From Muraenolepis orangiensis (Eukaryota > Chordata > Actinopteri > Gadiformes > Muraenolepididae): DNA of 64,000 bases. The notes beneath the pieces are model-generated. The model made no database searches. It worked only from the letters and a program-made list of their open reading frames with translations, and was not told the DNA's origin. The stretch lies in contig CM051002.1 in NCBI GenBank assembly GCA_027704905.1, forward strand, positions 3,631,086-3,695,085, read 5' to 3'. Numbering within the stretch: position 1 is the stretch's first letter; each line of letters starts with the position of its first letter. Positions 59,241-64,000 of this stretch are shown here, in pieces. Both the position numbers and the translations under genes were made by a program.

Positions 59241-59600
59241 TCTACTGTTGCGTAGGATGTGGAGACTTTTGTCCAATTGCCACCTGACTCCTGGATCAGG
59301 CCGCTGCTGCATTGGTGTGATCTTTAACCGTGTAGCCAGTGACAAAAGACTCAGCCAAATGAGGATGTCTGATGTTCTTCTTCTTTTCCTAGTGCATGCT
59401 GGGATTTTTTCGGAGGGTAAAAGGAGCGAGACGTTTATCGTCATATTTACCGTTTATTTCTTGTGTAATGGGTTTGATTTAACAGCGTTTATAGGTGGTA
59501 GTTGTTTTGCGTTACTTTTCGTGCTTTTTGGGTGGTGTGTGTGGGGTGTTTGTGTGGGCTTCTCCTGCCGGCGTCTCGCCGGCCGGCGTCTGACGACGCC

Positions 59601-61298
59601 ATGGTAAATGGAGACTTTGCCAAGCTCACGCGGAAGCATGGCATTAGGATCTCCGCCAGCTTCGCGTGCACTGTGGAGGAGATCGGGCTGGCCGTGGGGG
59701 AGAAGGTTGGACACGGAAGCATCAAGTCCTTGGCGCGGATGAACAGCGCGGTGGTGATCTTTCTGGATCAGGTGGAGAAGGTGAACTGCGTCATCGAGAC
59801 GGGCATCACGGTGAGAGAGTTGTTTGTGCAGGTGCAGCCGCTGATGCTGCCCGCAACCAAAATTATACTGTCAAATGTTCCCCCCTTCATAACCGATGAG
59901 TTCCTCAGTAGAGAACTGTCCAGGCATGGTAAACTTGTTTCTCCTATGAAAAAGATGCTGTCTGGATGTAAGTCTCAGTTACTGAAACACGTAGTGTCTC
60001 ACCGTAGACAGGTGTTTATGATACTGAACAATCGGAATGCGGAGCTTAACCTCCGCTTTCACGTTAAAGTAGATGATTATGACTACGTGATTTTTGCAAG
60101 TTCATCGGTTATGAAGTGTTTTGGTTGTGGGGAAGAGGGGCACACCGTGAGTGCCTGTCCGAAGCGCGGGGACCCGGCTCCGCCTGGTCCGGATGACGCG
60201 CCGGCGGGGCCGTCTAACGCGCCAGCGGCGGGCTCGTCCGCCGCTGCGCCAGGCCCACCCGCGGCTGTTGCGCCGAAACCGCCCGTGGCTGCGCCGGGGC
60301 GGACTGCCGCGCCAGCGGCTGATGCGCCGGTTGCAATGGAACAGCAGGTGGCTGTTGCTGAGGGAGGGGTGCTAACGCGGCCGCAGCGGTGGGGGGGGGC
60401 CCCCCTCCGGAGGCGGCCGCTGCTGCTGCTGACGGCAGCGCTGCTCCTGAGCAGTCGGCGATAGCGCGCGGTGTGACGTCTCGGACGCGGAGCGGGCGCG
60501 GGGCGAGGGCGGGGTATACAGCGTGTTTCTGGTGATGTGTCCGGCTTGGGGGACCGTGGTGTTGCACAGGGTGAGGGTGTAGGTGGTTACGTTCAGGAGG
60601 ATGAGGTGGTGGTTTTGTGTGAAGCAGAAGAAAAGGGGGATGGGGGAAATAAAGATAAAAAAACAAAAACAAAGGGTGAAACCCCTGAGATAAACAATGA
60701 ACCACAAGGTGATTTGGCAAAAGAGAGTGTAGGGACAGGTGAAGTCAGTAAAACACAAGAGGGAGATATGGAGAGTGGAACATATATGGGAAAATCAGGA
60801 GAGGAGCAGCAAACATGGGGGGAGCAGGTGGAGGTTGCTGAGATGGAGGAAGAGGAGGCGGCAACAGAAATGATAGATAAAAAAAAGACTACTAAACGCA
60901 GGAGTAATAAAATAAATGCATCAACCGTTGCAAAGAGCAGTAAAGTGGAGAGTGAGGAAAAGGAAGGAAGAGAGCAAGGACAGGCGGAGGAGAGCTGGGA
61001 CGATTGTGCGTCTGACAGCAGCGATGTGCCAGGTGCTTTGAGCAGCAGCCAACAAAAAAGAATGTACACTGCTGAAATGATAAAAAACTACCTGGTGCAG
61101 ACAAAAAACCAACACAATGTGGTGTTAGAGGAATATTTCCCAGACTTGGCCGTGTTCTGTGCATCAGCAAGGTTCCATATGAACCGAAAGGGGCTGTCTG
61201 TATTGGACGAGCTGGAGATATTTAGGCTCAAAAGAATGGTGACCAAAATAAGGAGGCAATTGGGTACTGAGTTCAGAAAACTCAATGCGTGTGTTTAA
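59601..61298 (+). pseudogene. Tx1 LINE copy 2 ORF1, with a local frameshift excursion
   Basis: Starts MVNGDFAKLT at 59601. It carries the RRM-like segment (ILSNVPPFITDEFLSREL), the zinc knuckle CFGCGEEGHTVSAC and a Pro/Ala linker that is much shorter than in copy 1. It ends FRKLNACV with a stop at 61298, only 49 bp before ORF2. The first part and the acidic C-terminal part are in the same frame. Between about 60370 and 60490 compensating indels push the sequence out of frame and expose stops at 60462 and 60474. If those are real, ORF1 is split into an N-terminal piece ending at 60464 and a C-terminal 253-codon piece from 60537. The affected stretch is GC-rich with G and C runs, so assembly error is also possible. 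Confidence 0.8.
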
Positions 61299-61347
61299 TT
61301 TATTTGTTTTTATTTTATTTTATTTTATCTTTAATATCTCACTCTTA

Positions 61348-64000
61348 ATGGACACTTTTAGAGTAGGAAGCTTAAACGTAAACGGAGCCAGAGAGGAAAG
61401 GAAGAGGGCTCTCATTTTCCAAACCGCAAAAATAAAACGTGTCGATGTCCTCTTTTTACAAGAGACTCACAGCGATGGTTTTAATGAGACGGACTGGAAG
61501 AAGGAGTGGGAGGGGGAAGTCATTTTAAGCCACAACACCTCTCGCAGTGGGGGGGTGGGCTTCCTCCTCTCCAAGTCTTTTAAGCCTGTCTCACTGGAGG
61601 TCGAGCATTTTATCAATGGGAGGTTGCTTTTAATAAAAGCACGGTTTGACCTTTTTACAGTGGTTTTTGTAAATGTCTATGCTCCAACAAACGGTACAGA
61701 GAGGAAGGTGTTTTTACTCAAAGTTAATGATGTTTTAAACGGTTGTGCCACGGAGGATTTTCTATTCTTGGGTGGGGATTTTAATTGTACAGAAAATGCT
61801 TTTTTAGATCGCAACCATGCAGAGCCGCATCCAGCATCCCAGCATGCTCTGAGGCAGCTGGTCCACTCCCACGGCCTGGTGGATGTATGGAGAAGGATGC
61901 ACGCAGACAACAGGCAGTACACCTGGTCCCACATCAGGGAAAATATAATTTCTTCAGCTAGGTTAGATCGTTTTTATTGTTTTAAGCATCATTTTAACAC
62001 TTTTAAATTGTGCAGTATATCACCTGCTGGTTTTACGGATCATTCTTTGCTTTTATGTGATGTTTTTATCAGAAATGTTTTACCCAGAAGTGCATACTGG
62101 CATTTTAACTCGGTTTTAACATTTGATAAACATTTTAGAGAGGCCCTTATTTATTTTTGGAGTGTTTTTAGGCAGAGGAAGGGAGAGTTTAGCTGTCTTA
62201 AGCAGTGGTGGGACCATGGTAAGACCGAGTTAAGGTTACTCTGCCAACAGCACACCCTCAATGTCACACAAGACATCATTAGGTCTATGAAAGACCTGGA
62301 GAGTGATATAGTGGAACTCGAAACAATACATGAGACCACAGGAGATCGAGGATATATTGAAATCCTCAAAGAGAAAAAGACGGCTTTAGCCAACCTGCTG
62401 GATGTAAAAGTTCAGGGTGCACTAGTGAGGTCCCGGTTTCTAAACATAAATGAGATGGATGCTCCCACCAGCTTCTTCTTCGGCCTGGAAAAGAAGAATG
62501 GGCAGAGGCGAGTGATCCACTCGCTGCTGTCAGGCACAGGGCAGGAAATAACAGAGCCAAGCCAGATCAGGAGGCGAGCTGTGAGTTTTTATTCCACCCT
62601 ATACGCAAGTGAGTATGAGGAGGGGGAAACTCTGTCTGAGGGGTTCTGGAATGGACTACCTCAGGTCTCCGAGGAGGCCAACTCACAGCTCGAAGGGCCG
62701 TTAACGATCCAGGAGTTGCAGACTGCCCTGCAAGGCATGCAGGGACGGCGGGCTCCTGGTATCGATGGCCTCTCCGTGGAGTTTTATAAAGCCTACTGGG
62801 ACGTCTTGTCAAATGACCTTCTTGACGTTTTTAATGAGAGTCTGGCCTCTGGCTCTATGCCAGTGTCCTGCAGGAGAGCGGTGATCACACTGCTCCCAAA
62901 AAAAGGAAACCTGCAGGACATCAAGAACTGGCGCCCTGTGTCTCTGCTGTGTGTGGATTACAAGCTTCTGTCCAAGGCTTTGGCCACCAGGCTGGGGAGG
63001 GCTGTGGAGCAGGTCATCCACCGGGACCAGACCTACTGTGTGCCCGGCAGGTCCATGGTGGACAATGTCCACCTAATTCGTGATGTTTTGGAGGTCTCCA
63101 GCTCATTGGACATTAATACTGGTCTGATTTCTCTAGACCAGGAAAAGGCTTTTGACCGCGTTGAGCACAGCTTCCTCTGGAAAGTAATGGAGAAGTTTGG
63201 GTTCAGCGCTGGTTTCATAGCCAAGATCATGGTGTTGTATAATAACATTGAGAGTGTGCTGAAGTTCAACGGTGGTTTGTGTGCTCCTTTTAGAGTGTGT
63301 AGAGGGGTCCGGCAGGGCTGTGCTCTGTCTGGCATGCTCTATGCACTCTCCCTAGAACCCCTCCTCAGCAAAATACGCTCGAAACTGCAAGGGCTGTTTT
63401 TACCTGGTTTTAATGGAAACTTGGTTTTATCAGCGTATGCAGATGATGTTGTTGTTTTTGTTAGGGACCAGACTGACATAGACGTTTTAGTTGACATCGT
63501 GAGGGAGTTTAGTTCAGCATCGGCAGCGAGGGTGAATTGGAAAAAAAGTGAGGCCCTCGCTGTCGGTGAGTGGAGTGGCGGTCTCCCGGTTCTTCCACAG
63601 AACATGGTCTGGAGAAAGGATGGCTTCAAGTACCTGGGTGTGTTCTTGGGGAAGGAAATTGTAGTCCTGAAGAACTGGGAGGACGTCACAGAAAAGATAG
63701 AAGGGAAGCTTTCCAAGTGGAAATGGCTGCTCCCTCAGATGTCTTTTAAAGGTAGAGTGTTGGTTTTAAATAACCTTGTGGCATCCCAACTGTGGCACCG
63801 TCTTACCTGTGTGGACCCTCCCTCGGGGCTACTTGCCCAAATCCAAAAAAAATTGGTGGATTTTTTTTGGGAGGGTCTACACTGGGTGCCACAGGGGGTG
63901 CTGTTTTTATCTAGAGAGGAGGGGGGACAGGGCCTTATCCACCTGGCCAGCCGAATGGCCACTTTTAGGATGCAGTTTTTACAGAAATATCTGACCGGCC
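61348..64000 (+). CDS. Tx1 LINE copy 2 ORF2: APE endonuclease and reverse transcriptase, open to the window edge
   Basis: I translated every line from the ATG at 61348: 884 codons without a stop, running off the right end. The expected full length from copy 1 is about 1150. The protein nicks target DNA and reverse-transcribes the element RNA there. The endonuclease motifs are complete: SLNVNGA, LQETHSD, NVYAPTNG, GGDFNC, SARLDRFYC and the catalytic TDHSLL. The RT shows WRPVSLLCVDYKLLS, CVPGRSMVDN, the motif-A SLDQEKAFDRVEH, the motif-B GVRQGCALSGMLYALS, the motif-C YADDVVVFV, WKKSEALAV and KYLGVFLG. No catalytic residue is missing, unlike copy 1. It begins 49 bp after ORF1, in a different frame. 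The C-terminal part is outside the window, so full integrity cannot be confirmed. Confidence 0.92.
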   Translation, partial: MDTFRVGSLNVNGAREERKRALIFQTAKIKRVDVLFLQETHSDGFNETDWKKEWEGEVILSHNTSRSGGVGFLLSKSFKPVSLEVEHFINGRLLLIKARFDLFTVVFVNVYAPTNGTERKVFLLKVNDVLNGCATEDFLFLGGDFNCTENAFLDRNHAEPHPASQHALRQLVHSHGLVDVWRRMHADNRQYTWSHIRENIISSARLDRFYCFKHHFNTFKLCSISPAGFTDHSLLLCDVFIRNVLPRSAYWHFNSVLTFDKHFREALIYFWSVFRQRKGEFSCLKQWWDHGKTELRLLCQQHTLNVTQDIIRSMKDLESDIVELETIHETTGDRGYIEILKEKKTALANLLDVKVQGALVRSRFLNINEMDAPTSFFFGLEKKNGQRRVIHSLLSGTGQEITEPSQIRRRAVSFYSTLYASEYEEGETLSEGFWNGLPQVSEEANSQLEGPLTIQELQTALQGMQGRRAPGIDGLSVEFYKAYWDVLSNDLLDVFNESLASGSMPVSCRRAVITLLPKKGNLQDIKNWRPVSLLCVDYKLLSKALATRLGRAVEQVIHRDQTYCVPGRSMVDNVHLIRDVLEVSSSLDINTGLISLDQEKAFDRVEHSFLWKVMEKFGFSAGFIAKIMVLYNNIESVLKFNGGLCAPFRVCRGVRQGCALSGMLYALSLEPLLSKIRSKLQGLFLPGFNGNLVLSAYADDVVVFVRDQTDIDVLVDIVREFSSASAARVNWKKSEALAVGEWSGGLPVLPQNMVWRKDGFKYLGVFLGKEIVVLKNWEDVTEKIEGKLSKWKWLLPQMSFKGRVLVLNNLVASQLWHRLTCVDPPSGLLAQIQKKLVDFFWEGLHWVPQGVLFLSREEGGQGLIHLASRMATFRMQFLQKYLTG

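Larger units (their letters stand above)
59387..64000 (+). mobile_element. Tx1-clade LINE (copy 2), 3' end beyond the window
   Basis: A second copy of the family at 19364-25007, on the opposite strand. The 5' junction (TTCTTCTTCTTTTCCT then agtgcatgctggg) parallels copy 1 on its own strand (TTC array, TTTCCT, ggtgcatgctggg). It carries a 5' UTR, an ORF1 with a short out-of-frame patch, and an ORF2 that is uninterrupted to the right edge. The element lies in the sense orientation downstream of the EC4 exon, presumably in the next cadherin intron. Its 3' UTR and tail are not visible. Confidence 0.9.

Noticed and set aside
59502..59600. Upstream start of Tx1 ORF1 (MFCVTFRAF...)
   Set aside because: The frame is open in both copies, but the stretch is hydrophobic and ends before the shared MVNGDF start with a CCATGG-like context. 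I treat it as 5' UTR, though use of the upstream Met is not excluded.

Overview
The window looks like chromosomal DNA from a ray-finned (teleost) fish. The evidence is a multi-exon vertebrate type II cadherin gene with long introns, two Tx1-clade LINEs with zinc-knuckle ORF1 proteins, L2/CR1-type LINE remnants, several tRNA-derived SINE families, hAT-type DNA transposon debris and very dense simple repeats. By my rough tally, long microsatellites alone occupy several kilobases. Such density is known from gadiform genomes, but the species cannot be fixed from sequence alone.

The only host gene I can support is on the + strand: six internal coding exons at 18576-18870, 42379-42498, 45802-45969, 50167-50354, 50845-51101 and 55113-55249. 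Their lengths (295, 120, 168, 188, 257 and 137 bp), phases and splice sites join into one open frame. It runs from early EC1 to the middle of EC4 of a classical type II cadherin, most like cadherin-22. The exons for the signal peptide, prodomain and EC1 N-terminus lie left of the window. Those for the rest of EC4, EC5, the membrane segment and the cytoplasmic tail lie to the right. Three splice sites directly abut long microsatellites: (GT)n, (CT)n and (ATC)n.

Everything else is intronic or flanking DNA filled with mobile elements. Positions 1-18575 hold SINEs, two broken L2/CR1 LINEs, a small hAT-like MITE, and a 1.16 kb terminal-inverted-repeat element carrying its own TATA box and a 34-codon ORF. 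The 23.5 kb intron (18871-42378) holds a 5.6 kb Tx1-clade LINE on the - strand (19364-25007), a hAT transposase fragment, an unrecognised 159-codon ORF, a 770 bp octanucleotide satellite and many microsatellites. The 42-55 kb introns hold more SINEs, one with nine 12-bp units inside its tRNA-like head, and two LTR copies in inverted orientation with a tRNA-Lys-like primer binding site. The right end holds a remnant of a transposon-associated protein family with a 105-bp-arm inverted duplication, and then a second Tx1 LINE on the + strand (about 59387 to beyond 64000).

The most interesting signal is the Tx1 pair. Copy 1 is bounded at both ends by (GAA/TTC)n, and copy 2 begins at a short TTC run with the same junction sequence. 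This suggests a retrotransposon that targets TTC microsatellites. Copy 2 also has an ORF2 that I translated line by line from 61348 to the right edge: 884 codons without a stop, with the endonuclease and reverse-transcriptase catalytic motifs intact. Copy 1 has lost catalytic endonuclease residues and about 160 bp of the RT domain.
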